From positions 1 through 64,000 of the forward strand of contig JADCIX010000016.1 of the NCBI GenBank assembly GCA_020247545.1: a stretch of DNA of 64,000 bases, written 5' to 3'. This document shows, one piece after another, positions 1-8,530 of the stretch. Source of the stretch: Rhodocyclaceae bacterium. GTDB taxonomy: Bacteria > Pseudomonadota > Gammaproteobacteria > Burkholderiales > Usitatibacteraceae. Both the position numbers and the translations under genes were made by a program. Positions within the stretch are counted from its first letter, which is position 1; the number at the start of each line of letters is the position of its first letter. The notes beneath the pieces were generated by a model. The model did no database searches. It saw nothing but the letters and a program-made list of their open reading frames with translations, and was not told where the DNA came from.

Positions 1-199
1 AAATGGTGTCTGACCCCAATTTACTCATGGGTGACTGGCGCGACTCGGGTTTTACCCGAGTAGGCAGCCAATGTATCGAAGAAACGGATGTGATGAAGAA
101 ACTTGGAACAGGAGCGGTACTTCGATTAACCTGATCGCATCAACAGCGAGAAATTCGTTCGCTTACTTGACACAGGCCGGCTAATGGGTGACACCATTT
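1..199. repeat. Possible small element with terminal inverted repeats
   Basis: The first ten bases (AAATGGTGTC) are repeated exactly in inverted orientation at 190-199 (GACACCATTT). The left end continues as GGTGTCTGACCCC, a motif I recall as a recurrent proteobacterial repeat near IS200-like REP-associated transposases. Inside, positions 43-61 form a perfect hairpin, ACTCGGGT and ACCCGAGT around three T. No open reading frame of note lies between the ends, and the stretch to 294 holds nothing else I recognise. It may be a miniature element or the edge of a larger repeat cut by the window start. Confidence 0.4.
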
Positions 200-294
200 G
201 AGGTAGCATTTTATCGCCCTCCGCCGGTCGGCATTTGGTGTTGATACCGCGAAAGTGCTCGCCCGTGGATAATAGAATTTGGTCGATGGCATAG

Positions 295-1170
295 TTATCC
301 GACCGCCAAGCCGGCTACACCAAGCACCATGCCGATCGCCGCAATAGTACGACGCGTAGCGTCGCCTTCCTTGAGCAAGTGGGCCCCTAGTAAGGCCGCA
401 AATAGGATCGACATCTCGCGCGCGGGGGCTATGTAACTGGCCGGTGTGGTGACCATCGCTGTTAATACCAAGATGTAGGATAGCGGGCTCATGATGCCGA
501 TTGCGATTACTGACCACTTGTGTTGTCGCCATGCGCGTGTCATCGCGTTAGGCTCGAAGTGCCGCGCGTATGGAACGAGGACAGCAATGCGCACCAGGTT
601 TGCCGCCCAGTCAAAAATTAGCGGCGGAATTAGAAACAGCGCGACAGCCTGCTTGTCCCACACGGTGTAGGTCGCAATCACACAACCGCAAAGCAAGGCG
701 AAACTCGCACCGGAGTGCGCGCCAGTGGTTTTGTTGCGTGAAAAAAGTCCACGCGGGTCGCCCGTCAAGACAAGCGCTGAAACGCCGATTAGCACCGCCC
801 CCGTTAGAGCGATTGGTGTCATGCGTTCACCAAAAAACAATGTCGCTGCAATGATGGTGAGAAGCGGGCCGGTGGCGCGTGCCAGCGGATAGACTACCGA
901 AAGGTCGCCTCCCGACCGATACGCGCGATCGAGTAACAAGAAATAGCCGATGTGGATGATGCCGGAACCCACCACCATGCCGACAATCGGCCAGGTGAAA
1001 CTGAAACCCTGCCAAATCAGGAAGAACGCAATTGGCGTGAGTATCGCGCCCGCCGTTGCCGCAGACAGGGCGAGAATGCCGAGGCCGCCACCAGAGCGCT
1101 TTAAAACATAGTTCCAGCTCGCGTGTAACAACGCAGCGATGATGATAATCAGGAGGGCGGTATTGCTCAA
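295..1170 (-). CDS. EamA/DMT-family membrane transporter
   Basis: A 291-residue, very hydrophobic protein with about ten predicted membrane helices arranged as two EamA repeats (roughly residues 3-140 and 150-288). This is the usual length and layout of drug/metabolite transporters of the DMT superfamily. The N-terminal stretch with LLHASWNYVLKR and the loop with ARATGPLLTIIAATLFFGE are typical of EamA proteins. The family exports small metabolites or amino acids across the inner membrane; the substrate cannot be told from sequence. The gene stands alone, about 200 nt from the next gene on the same strand. Family assignment is secure, substrate unknown. Confidence 0.85.
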   Translation of the reverse strand: MSNTALLIIIIAALLHASWNYVLKRSGGGLGILALSAATAGAILTPIAFFLIWQGFSFTWPIVGMVVGSGIIHIGYFLLLDRAYRSGGDLSVVYPLARATGPLLTIIAATLFFGERMTPIALTGAVLIGVSALVLTGDPRGLFSRNKTTGAHSGASFALLCGCVIATYTVWDKQAVALFLIPPLIFDWAANLVRIAVLVPYARHFEPNAMTRAWRQHKWSVIAIGIMSPLSYILVLTAMVTTPASYIAPAREMSILFAALLGAHLLKEGDATRRTIAAIGMVLGVAGLAVG

Positions 1171-1365
1171 CGGGCGCGACCGGTCAGGGTAAGTTTAGGC
1201 AAGCTCGGAATGAGTTCAGTTCTAAGCCGGACAAGGCACCGACGCCGACAAACACGCAAGTACTTCGACCCCGCATTTGATTGATATGCACGGAGAAGAT
1301 TTTGGGGAAGCAATCTCCGACTCGGGCAAATGTGAAGCGACGAAATGGACTTATTCAGAGATACC

Positions 1366-1668
1366 CTAGTATTTGTCTTTGCGAATCACGCCGACTTGAG
1401 ATACGTACAGCGATAACGAAAAGTTTTTTGCATAATGAGCAATCACATGCTCTGCAATCTTTTCAGCGACGGCCTCTTCGCAAACAACTTCTATACGAAT
1501 CGAGCGGCTGCCCTCCCACTCAGCGTCTCGGGTGCCATGTTCGCCGCCACCACGCACTTCGGCAATGGTATAGCCGTGAGCACCAAAACCCTTGATGTCG
1601 CGCACCAGAAACTTTTCCAGTGTCGCTTCTCCAATAATGACCAGCAGTTGCTTCGGGTGTGTATTCAT
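1366..1668 (-). CDS. PII-like protein paired with SbtA (SbtB-like)
   Basis: A 100-residue protein of the PII/GlnB-like fold, with a beta-alpha-beta start (QLLVIIGEATLEKFLVRDI) and a second half (SIRIEVVCEEAVAEKIAEHV). Its ATG overlaps the stop of the upstream SbtA-type gene (1665-1668), so the two are translationally coupled. In cyanobacteria SbtB binds adenine nucleotides and regulates SbtA. Coupling to an SbtA homologue here supports the same role, which is inference. I do not see the C-terminal cysteine loop of some cyanobacterial SbtB proteins, and the T-loop region is short and glycine-rich (VRGGGEHGTRD). DUF3240/CutA-like proteins are alternatives. Confidence 0.75.
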   Translation of the reverse strand: MNTHPKQLLVIIGEATLEKFLVRDIKGFGAHGYTIAEVRGGGEHGTRDAEWEGSRSIRIEVVCEEAVAEKIAEHVIAHYAKNFSLSLYVSQVGVIRKDKY

Positions 1669-2597
1669 TTATGCAGCATCTTGGCAATCTCGAAATACAG
1701 CGGTATTCCAAGCGTGAGGTTAAAAGGGAAGGTGATACCGAGCGCGGCACCAATTGACAGGCTAGGATTGGCTTCAGGAACGGCAATGCGAATCGCGGCG
1801 GGCGCTGCAATGTAGGACGCACTCGCGGCGAGTACGGCAAGCAGGGTGGTGCCGCCCAATGATAGTCCGAGCAAAGCGCCAAGCCCCGCACCGATGAACG
1901 AAAACAGTACGGGGATAACAACGCCAAAGCCGATTAGGAACGGGCCGGATTTTTTTAAATCGCTGAGACGACTGGCGGCAACCAGACCCATTTCCAACAG
2001 GAACAATGCGAGCACACCCTTAAATAGGTCGAAGAAAAGGCCGCGCATCGGATCGATGCCTTGTGGCCCCGCCAGCCAGCCGATACACAGACCACCTACC
2101 AGCAGCACGACAGACTTGCCGAACATAATTTCGCGGGCAAGTTCTCCCCAATGCACCGACTTCAGTGTGTGCAGGCGGGCGAGAAGGATACCTACGATGA
2201 TGCCGGGCACTTCTAACAGCGCGACGAACAGCGGCATGTACTCTTCGTAAGCAATACCGCGTTTTGTGACAAACGCGAGGCCCACGGCAAATGTCACCAC
2301 CGACACGGAACCGTAGTGTGCTGCAATGGCCGCCGCATCGAAGTTGTTGAGTCTGCCGATAAACCGCAAAATCGGATAGGCGAGTAGCGGCAACAACAGT
2401 CCCATCACCACAATGGCCATCGCCTGCGGTGCCACCGTGCCAATGGGATGTTTTGCCAGTTCAACGCCGCCCTTTAAGCCGATGGCGAGCAACAAATAGA
2501 TGGACAGCGTTTCGTAAAGCGCTTCGGGTAAGCGAAGGTCGCTCTTGACCAGACGCGCCACCACACCAAGGACAAAGAATAGGACGACCGGGTCCAT
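1665..2597 (-). CDS. sbtA: SbtA-type sodium-dependent bicarbonate permease
   Basis: A 310-residue inner-membrane protein matching the SbtA (former DUF897) family. It begins MDPVVLFFVLGVVARLVKSD and runs through about ten hydrophobic helices in two inverted halves. The helix-breaking segments (YGSVSVVTFAVGLAF in the first half, AASASYIAAPAA in the second) are where SbtA binds bicarbonate and sodium. Length is at the short, non-cyanobacterial end of the family. It is the first gene of a two-gene operon with the PII-like gene, and a Nudix gene ends only 9 nt upstream, so all three may be co-transcribed. In a heterotroph it could feed carboxylases; the substrate is inferred from homology. Confidence 0.82.
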   Translation of the reverse strand: MDPVVLFFVLGVVARLVKSDLRLPEALYETLSIYLLLAIGLKGGVELAKHPIGTVAPQAMAIVVMGLLLPLLAYPILRFIGRLNNFDAAAIAAHYGSVSVVTFAVGLAFVTKRGIAYEEYMPLFVALLEVPGIIVGILLARLHTLKSVHWGELAREIMFGKSVVLLVGGLCIGWLAGPQGIDPMRGLFFDLFKGVLALFLLEMGLVAASRLSDLKKSGPFLIGFGVVIPVLFSFIGAGLGALLGLSLGGTTLLAVLAASASYIAAPAAIRIAVPEANPSLSIGAALGITFPFNLTLGIPLYFEIAKMLHK

Positions 2598-2606
2598 GAT
2601 GATCCG

Positions 2607-3461
2607 TTACGGGCGCATCGCGTGGAGCAAATCGAGATAGTCCTCCCGATCAGAATTGATGTAACCGCGTCTGATTAAGCAGTCCACAATCACGAGTGCC
2701 GAATCGATGGTGAACTGAGAAGGGCGCTCAAGTCGCTTGAGCAAATCGGCAACGGGCACGCATTCGAAACTTTGTACTTCGCCGTCTTGTGGTGTTGGTA
2801 CAAATGAATCTGGCAGGATGAGGTCGTGCACAAATACCACCTCATTATGCAGGCCTTCCTCAACTTTCTGTTTGCACCGCACCGCCCCGGCCGCGCGAGC
2901 CTGCTTAGCCAGATCGTTTGGGATCCCGGCTTCTTCAAAACTCTCTTTAATCAGGGTGGTCATGGGCGTGTATCCTCGTGCGATACGACCGGCGGCAATG
3001 TTGTCGAGCTTGCCCGGATCGATGTACTTCGTTGCAGCGCGTTTGGCGAGCCACATATACGGCTGGCCATGTCTTGCCGTCAGGCCGTTCAAATGCGAGG
3101 AATACATGGTGAAGCCGAAGTAGCGTGATGCGGAACGTTCTATGTGCAACAGTGGTGGTGAATGAAAGGTCTCGCCTACATCCACTAATTCGTTTCGCCA
3201 GCCGCGAATAACATCCTGTGTGGCAAGGCTCTCTACCACCTCGGCCATTGCCGCGCTGCGATGCTCGGCATTCGGGAAGTCGCCGATCATCCCGACCCCG
3301 CGCGGGCGCATGACGAACAACTCGGGCCATTCTTCGAGGCGCTCGGCGAAAGACTTCTTCATCCAGCCGGCGAGCACGCCTTCCACATTGAACGGCAGCA
3401 AAGAGTCTGACGGGTCGAACGTACACGCGGATTGAACAAGCTGATTGAGGGCGGTTTTCAT
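2607..3461 (-). CDS. Nudix hydrolase with N-terminal DUF4743 domain
   Basis: A 284-residue protein with an N-terminal DUF4743-like domain (about residues 1-115) and a C-terminal Nudix fold. This layout is shared with fungal TNR3 and its bacterial relatives, which act on damaged thiamine diphosphate. The Nudix box is recognisable around GRIARGYTPMTTL followed by KESFEEAGI. It is slightly off consensus: Tyr stands where the first Glu of the box usually is and Lys replaces Arg, while the two metal-binding Glu of the EE pair remain. The gene lies 9 nt upstream of sbtA and divergent from dadA. The family call is good, the substrate is inferred. Confidence 0.75.
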   Translation of the reverse strand: MKTALNQLVQSACTFDPSDSLLPFNVEGVLAGWMKKSFAERLEEWPELFVMRPRGVGMIGDFPNAEHRSAAMAEVVESLATQDVIRGWRNELVDVGETFHSPPLLHIERSASRYFGFTMYSSHLNGLTARHGQPYMWLAKRAATKYIDPGKLDNIAAGRIARGYTPMTTLIKESFEEAGIPNDLAKQARAAGAVRCKQKVEEGLHNEVVFVHDLILPDSFVPTPQDGEVQSFECVPVADLLKRLERPSQFTIDSALVIVDCLIRRGYINSDREDYLDLLHAMRP

Positions 3462-3591
3462 GCGACAGAGTTGTATTGTGTGTGTCTTTTAGTCACCGTA
3501 GTTTTTGACAATAGTAGCGCATTCTCATAGACTGCGCCGTCGCGGATTTTGCTCACATCCGCCGTTCTATGCTGGTAAATCGGAGGCGGGT

Positions 3592-4887
3592 TTGAAAGTC
3601 ATCGTGTTGGGAGCGGGCGTCATCGGCGTATGTTCAGCTTGGTATCTTTCCAAGTTAGGGCACGATGTTGTGGTCGTGGACCGGCAGTCGGCGGCGGGGC
3701 TTGAAACGAGTTTTGCCAACGGGGCACAGGTTTCGGTCTCGCAATCCGAGCCGTGGGCGACGCCCTCTGCGCCGATGAAGGTAATCAAGTGGCTGTTTAA
3801 GGAAGACGCCCCGCTCTTGCTCCGACCGCAGTTAGATTGGCAACAGCTCTCATGGGGACTGGAGTTCTTGATTGAGTGTTTGCCGTCGCGTTATCGCTTT
3901 AATATTCAACAGATGGTGAACCTCGGTTTGTACAGTCGGGAATCGTTGCAGGCACTGCGCGCCGAAACGGGTATCGAATACAATCACTTAACCTGCGGCA
4001 TCATGCAGTTTTATACTGAAGAATCTGACTATGCCGGTGCTGCCGAGGCGTGCGCATTGCTGTCCCAGTACGGTATTGAGCGCCATGTGATCAGCCGTGA
4101 AGAGGCGCTGCGTATTGAGCCCGCGCTGGCGAGTTTGGGGCAAAAATTGCGCGGCGCAAGTTATGCGAAAACAGATGAATCCGGTGATGCCTTCAAGTTC
4201 ACACAGAACCTGTCCAAACTCGCGGCGGCGCGTGGCGTGAAGTTTATGTACGACACATCCATTGAGGCGTTGCGCGTCGACAAAAGTGCTGAATCTGCGC
4301 GTGTTTCGAGTGTTGTGGTCAAGCAGAGGGGCTGCGTTAGCTATGAAGCAATGTCGGCCGACGCCTATGTGGTTTGTCTTGGTTCGTACAGCACGCCGAT
4401 GTTGAAAACGATCGGCGTTTCAATCCCGGTATATCCGGCAAAGGGTTATTCGGCCACACTGGTTACCGAAGGTTTTAGTGGTGCGCCCCAAGTCAGCCTC
4501 ACCGACGAGGCGATGAAAATTGTGTTTTCGCGCGTGGGGGACCGTATGCGGATCGCCGGCACGGCCGAGCTCGCCGGTTACAGCACCGAACTCAATATGG
4601 TGCGCTGCGAGGCGTTGATTAAGCGGGCGCGTGAGTTGTTTCCGAACGCGGCGGACTATGACCGACCACAGTATTGGACGGGGCTCCGACCATCGACACC
4701 CTCTAACCGCCCCTTGATCGGTCGTGCCAACTACTCGAATCTGTTTCTGAACACGGGCCACGGCACCCTAGGCTGGACCGAGGGGCCGGGGTCGGGCCGC
4801 GCCCTTGCCGATCTGGTCTCCGGCAAGGTGCCGGAGGTTGATTACCGTTTCTTAAACGTCGACGGTCGCAAGCCGCCGACCGCTTAG
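3592..4887 (+). CDS. dadA: D-amino acid dehydrogenase, small subunit type
   Basis: A flavoprotein of the DadA family that oxidises D-amino acids to 2-oxo acids and passes electrons to the respiratory chain. The N-terminus carries the FAD-binding motif (VIVLGAGVIGVCSAWYL). The C-terminus has the family end motif GLRPSTPSNRPLIG followed by TEGPGSGRALADL. I chose the TTG at 3592 because GGAGG at 3582-3586 sits correctly before it and the product (431 residues) then starts right at the Rossmann strand, as in other DadA proteins. The longer in-frame ATG at 3505 adds a 29-residue non-conserved head. ilvA follows 34 nt downstream. Confidence 0.85.
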   Translation: MKVIVLGAGVIGVCSAWYLSKLGHDVVVVDRQSAAGLETSFANGAQVSVSQSEPWATPSAPMKVIKWLFKEDAPLLLRPQLDWQQLSWGLEFLIECLPSRYRFNIQQMVNLGLYSRESLQALRAETGIEYNHLTCGIMQFYTEESDYAGAAEACALLSQYGIERHVISREEALRIEPALASLGQKLRGASYAKTDESGDAFKFTQNLSKLAAARGVKFMYDTSIEALRVDKSAESARVSSVVVKQRGCVSYEAMSADAYVVCLGSYSTPMLKTIGVSIPVYPAKGYSATLVTEGFSGAPQVSLTDEAMKIVFSRVGDRMRIAGTAELAGYSTELNMVRCEALIKRARELFPNAADYDRPQYWTGLRPSTPSNRPLIGRANYSNLFLNTGHGTLGWTEGPGSGRALADLVSGKVPEVDYRFLNVDGRKPPTA

Positions 4888-4921
4888 CCTCGCGGCGTAG
4901 TTTACAAGTCAGCAAGTCCCG

Positions 4922-6133
4922 ATGATTTCTCTCGATGACATAAAGCAGGCGGCACAGACGCTAAAGGGGCATGTGGTGACCACGCCATGCCTGCACTCGC
5001 GCACCTTGTCCGAGATCACCGGAGCCGAGGTCTACCTGAAGTTTGAAAACCATCAGTTCACGGCAAGTTTCAAGGAGCGAGGTGCGCTAAACAAGTTGAC
5101 TTCACTCAATGATGCCCAGAAGCAGCGTGGTGTGATTGCAGCAAGCGCCGGTAACCACGCGCAGGGTGTTGCCCACCACGCGGCGCGCCTTGGTATCCCG
5201 AGCGTCATCGTCATGCCGCAGTACACGCCGAATGTAAAAGTGGAGATGACGCGTCGTCATGGTGCGGAGGTGGTTTTACACGGCGAAGGCTTTGACGAGG
5301 CCAAGGTACACGCATTCGCGCTCGCCGAAGCACGTGGTCTAGTATTTGTCCATCCTTACGATGACGAAAAGGTGATCGCCGGACAAGGAACGATTGCACT
5401 CGAAATGCTCGAACAGCAACCCGATATCGACACCCTCGCGATTGCCATCGGTGGCGGCGGTCTGATTTCAGGTATTGCCACGGCGGCCATGGCGTTGAAG
5501 CCGACGATGGACGTGGTGGGGGTGGAAACGACGCGCTACGCATCCATGTTTGCGGCGGTTAACCATACAACGGCGAGCTACGGCCCGTCGACGATTGCCG
5601 AGGGCATCGCGGTCAAAGAGCCGGGGAAACACACCCTCGCCATCGTAGAGAAGCTTGTGACCGATATTGTGCTGGTCGACGAAGGTGATATTGAGCAGGC
5701 CATTGTGATGTTGCTCGAAGTCGAAAAGACCGTGGTCGAGGGTGCCGGCGCGGTTTCGCTGGCAGCGCTGATGCGTCATCGTGATCGCTTCGTCGGTCGC
5801 AAAGTTGGTTTGGTGTTGTGCGGTGGCAATATCGATCCGCTGATGTTGGCCGAAATCATTCAGCGCGGTATGGTGCGCTCCGGCCGTCTGGCTCGTATCA
5901 AAGTCGAGTTGCGTGATTTACCGGGGGCGTTGGCCAAGATCACAAGCGTGATCGCGGAATCGAATGCCAACATCGAAGAAGTGCATCACCAGCGCGCTTT
6001 CACGAACTTACCGGTGCAAAGCGCGGAGGTGGAATTTGTTCTAAAGACGCGCAACGCGGCGCATATCGGCGAGATCGTGACGCGCTTGGCGGCAGTCGGC
6101 TTTCGCGCCCGCGCGATACATCACGACGCCTGA
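4922..6133 (+). CDS. ilvA: Threonine ammonia-lyase with C-terminal ACT domain
   Basis: A PLP enzyme of 403 residues that deaminates threonine to 2-oxobutanoate. The PLP lysine lies in ASFKERGA (Lys51) and the phosphate-binding glycine loop GGGG is at 177-180. A single ACT regulatory domain occupies about 325-400 (starting VELRDLPGALAKI). That is the medium-length form, not the two-domain E. coli IlvA or the short catabolic TdcB. It probably supplies isoleucine synthesis or threonine breakdown, and lies 34 nt after dadA, which suggests an amino-acid catabolic operon. Its 3' end overlaps the convergent yjbE-type gene by 13 nt. Confidence 0.88.
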   Translation: MISLDDIKQAAQTLKGHVVTTPCLHSRTLSEITGAEVYLKFENHQFTASFKERGALNKLTSLNDAQKQRGVIAASAGNHAQGVAHHAARLGIPSVIVMPQYTPNVKVEMTRRHGAEVVLHGEGFDEAKVHAFALAEARGLVFVHPYDDEKVIAGQGTIALEMLEQQPDIDTLAIAIGGGGLISGIATAAMALKPTMDVVGVETTRYASMFAAVNHTTASYGPSTIAEGIAVKEPGKHTLAIVEKLVTDIVLVDEGDIEQAIVMLLEVEKTVVEGAGAVSLAALMRHRDRFVGRKVGLVLCGGNIDPLMLAEIIQRGMVRSGRLARIKVELRDLPGALAKITSVIAESNANIEEVHHQRAFTNLPVQSAEVEFVLKTRNAAHIGEIVTRLAAVGFRARAIHHDA

Positions 6134-7026
6134 TCAGCCGGTTTGGCGGATGCAGTCGGCGGGGCGGGTGGCGGTGTTAGGGCCTTGGTCAGCATGATGA
6201 CAAAGGGAATCCATCCCACCCACATCACCAGATCGATTAGCTCCATCGCAACCGGCACTTCACCTGCCGGGAAATAACGCGCCGACGTGTATTCCTCCAA
6301 GTAATCAAACACCGTCAGCCAGATGATAGTGAATGCAAAACACAGAGGCGTAGCGGATAACCTGCCTTGCAGCCGCTTCAGCATTGGAATGCACATGACA
6401 ATGCCGATGCAGAACACGTAGAGAACAATCCTCCACTCGTGGTGCTCAACAAAAAACTGTTTGATGAGCGGCTCGGATATGATCATCTTGGCGGCTGTCC
6501 ATCCAAGAATGCCTGCGCCAGCAATAATGATTTGCGGGAAACGCTCCACCCATTTCAGGATCAACGTAGAGCCCCACATCACGATCGGTATGCTGACCAA
6601 CAGACCGATCACCACCAGCAAGAAACTGCCGTGCGCGGCACCAGCAACGGCGAGCACATTGTCTACACCCATGATGGCGTCGGCCACCACAATGGTCTGA
6701 ATCGCCTGCCGGAATGTGGCACCGCCTTGGATATTGTCGTGATCGCCACCTTCATCGGCGACCAACTGATAGGCAATCCAGATCAGAGCAACACCCCCAG
6801 CGAGGAGGAAGCCTGGGATCTTCAGAAGCCAGACCACACCCATGGTCAACACCGCACGCACCACGACCGCGCCGATGGCACCCCAGAACACGGCTTTCTT
6901 TTGCAGGTGGGGGGGCAGATTTCGCGCCGCCAGACCGATCACGATAGCGTTGTCGCCCGCCAGCACTAAGTCGATGGCGATGATCGCCAGTAACGCTTGT
7001 AAAAACTCCATCGACATGATTTCCAT
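6121..7026 (-). CDS. YjbE/TerC-family integral membrane protein
   Basis: A 301-residue membrane protein of the TerC superfamily, YjbE type. Two conserved acidic helix motifs are visible, DLVLAGDNAIVIGLA near the N-terminus and DAIMGVDNVLAVAGA in the middle; these aspartates are proposed metal-binding residues. Relatives in other bacteria export manganese or help to metalate exported enzymes. The C-terminus is a proline/alanine-rich tail. It may start at the second Met (MEFLQALL), five residues in. The gene stands alone, convergent with ilvA. I looked for a manganese riboswitch in the 200-nt leader and found no convincing match. Confidence 0.82.
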   Translation of the reverse strand: MEIMSMEFLQALLAIIAIDLVLAGDNAIVIGLAARNLPPHLQKKAVFWGAIGAVVVRAVLTMGVVWLLKIPGFLLAGGVALIWIAYQLVADEGGDHDNIQGGATFRQAIQTIVVADAIMGVDNVLAVAGAAHGSFLLVVIGLLVSIPIVMWGSTLILKWVERFPQIIIAGAGILGWTAAKMIISEPLIKQFFVEHHEWRIVLYVFCIGIVMCIPMLKRLQGRLSATPLCFAFTIIWLTVFDYLEEYTSARYFPAGEVPVAMELIDLVMWVGWIPFVIMLTKALTPPPAPPTASAKPADQAS

Positions 7027-7226
7027 GCGTTTTCCCTTGTCCTTATTGTTTAGCGATATTTTGCCGACAAAACGCCCCCGCGTGTTTGAGTTGTGTCATT
7101 GACGCTTGTCGCTGGTGTGGGTCGTTGGTTTCACTCCCTATTGCCCCGCAAAGTTGGCGGTATTGTCAGTGCGGAGTCCGCACGGTAGCATCCCATTTCT
7201 GCGTAACGGCGACTGGGGTGGATATT

Positions 7227-7676
7227 ATGATGAAAGCACTATTAATGGGCTTCACGGCTAGCCTGCTGGGCGTAACCGTGTCCGCAGCTGAGCTCAAGGA
7301 AATGCCACCGGGCCTCTGGCGGATCACGAGTAAGATAGACGTGCCTGGGATGCCGCCGGAGATGGCGGCAAAAATGGCCAATGGCATGACCGCGACGCGG
7401 TGTGTTAAGCCGGGCGAAGTGAAATGGAACGAACAGCGGACCCCGATGATGCCGCGCGGTGAGGGGGAATGTGATCCCGTCCAACCAAAGGTTGATGGCG
7501 GCACCGTGACGTGGTCTTTGAAGTGTGTTGACGGCACCACAGGCGACGGCAAGCTGACGCATAACGGCAAAGACGAGTATAAAATGAAAATGAATGTTAG
7601 TAGTCCGCGCGGCAGCATGACCATGAATATGGAAGGCAGAAAGATTGCCGACACTTGTGACAAGGCGCAAAAATAG
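7227..7676 (+). CDS. DUF3617 family exported protein
   Basis: A 149-residue protein with a signal peptide (hydrophobic stretch about residues 4-20, cleavage near VSAAEL) and a mature part typical of DUF3617: an early PPGLWRITSK segment and several Cys residues. The family is common in proteobacterial periplasms and has no established function. I chose the ATG at 7227 (second ATG at 7230) because a GGGGTGG stretch precedes it and the signal peptide begins there; the upstream extension is not signal-like. The J-like gene follows 49 nt downstream on the same strand. Confidence 0.75.
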   Translation: MMKALLMGFTASLLGVTVSAAELKEMPPGLWRITSKIDVPGMPPEMAAKMANGMTATRCVKPGEVKWNEQRTPMMPRGEGECDPVQPKVDGGTVTWSLKCVDGTTGDGKLTHNGKDEYKMKMNVSSPRGSMTMNMEGRKIADTCDKAQK

Positions 7677-7725
7677 TACCGGCGCGGGGCGAAGGCTCCC
7701 CGCTTGGATGGTTGGAGAGTGATAG

Positions 7726-8511
7726 ATGCAAAATCACTATGAAACGCTGAACCTGCCCGAGAACGCATCTGAGGCCTGGATCATGCGGCAGTATCAAAAG
7801 CTGGTCGAGGTCGCCGAGCAAGACTCCGCCCTCGACGAGACGGAGCGATCGGCGATGATTAGTCGACTGACCAATGCGAAAATCGCCCTTACCGATGTGA
7901 TGTCGCGCCAGTCACATGACGATGAACTTGCATTGTGGCGCGGCAAGCGGCAGCGAAGCGGGTCGCTAAAGGGTATCGCGTTACCGGGTGCCCTGGCCAC
8001 CATTGTTGCTTTGGTCGGCGGCCTATGGTGGCAACAGATTGAGAAAACGCGCGTTCTTCAGGCGCAAATTCAATTGGAACGAGCCGCAGAGGCAAAACGT
8101 GTTGAGGAGGCCGCCCAAGAGGCCAAGCGTCGACAAGATCTGTTGGTGGCGGAGGCGGAAGCGCGTCGGGTTGAGGAAGAGGAACGATTGCGTGTCGCGC
8201 AGGAGCAGCGCGCCGCCGAGCTCAAGACCGAACAATATGTTCCGGGCAAAGCGTTTGTGCCGACGCTAAAGACTCAGGCAGAAATTCGGGAGGAACGGCA
8301 GCAACGGTATCAGGAAAGTCAGCGGCGTATGGCCAGCGAATTTGAGGAGGGTATGCGCCGTGCGGAGACAGAGCGTAACTCTGCTGCGGCGCTTGCCGAA
8401 ATCGCGCGACAGAATCGGTACTTAGAGCAGCAACGAATCGAAGAAGACCGGGCGGCAGCACGGCGGGCGCGAGCTGCGGCGGAAGCCGAGCGTCGGGAGC
8501 GTGTCAAGTAG
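7726..8511 (+). CDS. Membrane coiled-coil protein with degenerate J-like N-terminus
   Basis: A 261-residue protein I cannot assign to a named family. The first 68 residues resemble a J domain: HYETLNLPENASEAWIMRQY matches helices I and II, and NAKIALTDVMSRQSHDDEL the end of helix III and the tail. The HPD tripeptide needed to activate DnaK is absent; the loop reads roughly EQDSALDETERS. One membrane helix follows (about 84-102, ending GGLWW). The rest, about 105-261, is charged Ala/Glu/Arg/Gln-rich heptad sequence, surely coiled coil, with a short Pro/Gly break near 176-186 (VPGKAFVPTLK). The N-terminus is probably cytoplasmic. Function is unknown; a scaffold or envelope-stress role is speculation. 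Confidence 0.7.
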   Translation: MQNHYETLNLPENASEAWIMRQYQKLVEVAEQDSALDETERSAMISRLTNAKIALTDVMSRQSHDDELALWRGKRQRSGSLKGIALPGALATIVALVGGLWWQQIEKTRVLQAQIQLERAAEAKRVEEAAQEAKRRQDLLVAEAEARRVEEEERLRVAQEQRAAELKTEQYVPGKAFVPTLKTQAEIREERQQRYQESQRRMASEFEEGMRRAETERNSAAALAEIARQNRYLEQQRIEEDRAAARRARAAAEAERRERVK

Positions 8512-8530
8512 CCCGCCTGCGCGGCTCGCT

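Noticed and set aside
7027-7226. Possible yybP-ykoY manganese riboswitch upstream of the YjbE/TerC gene
   Set aside because: The minus strand has a GGGGCAATAGGGAGTG stretch and a GCGTCAATGACAC stretch that faintly recall the conserved loops, but the 3' part of the aptamer and its closing stem are missing. A covariance-model search for RF00080 would decide.
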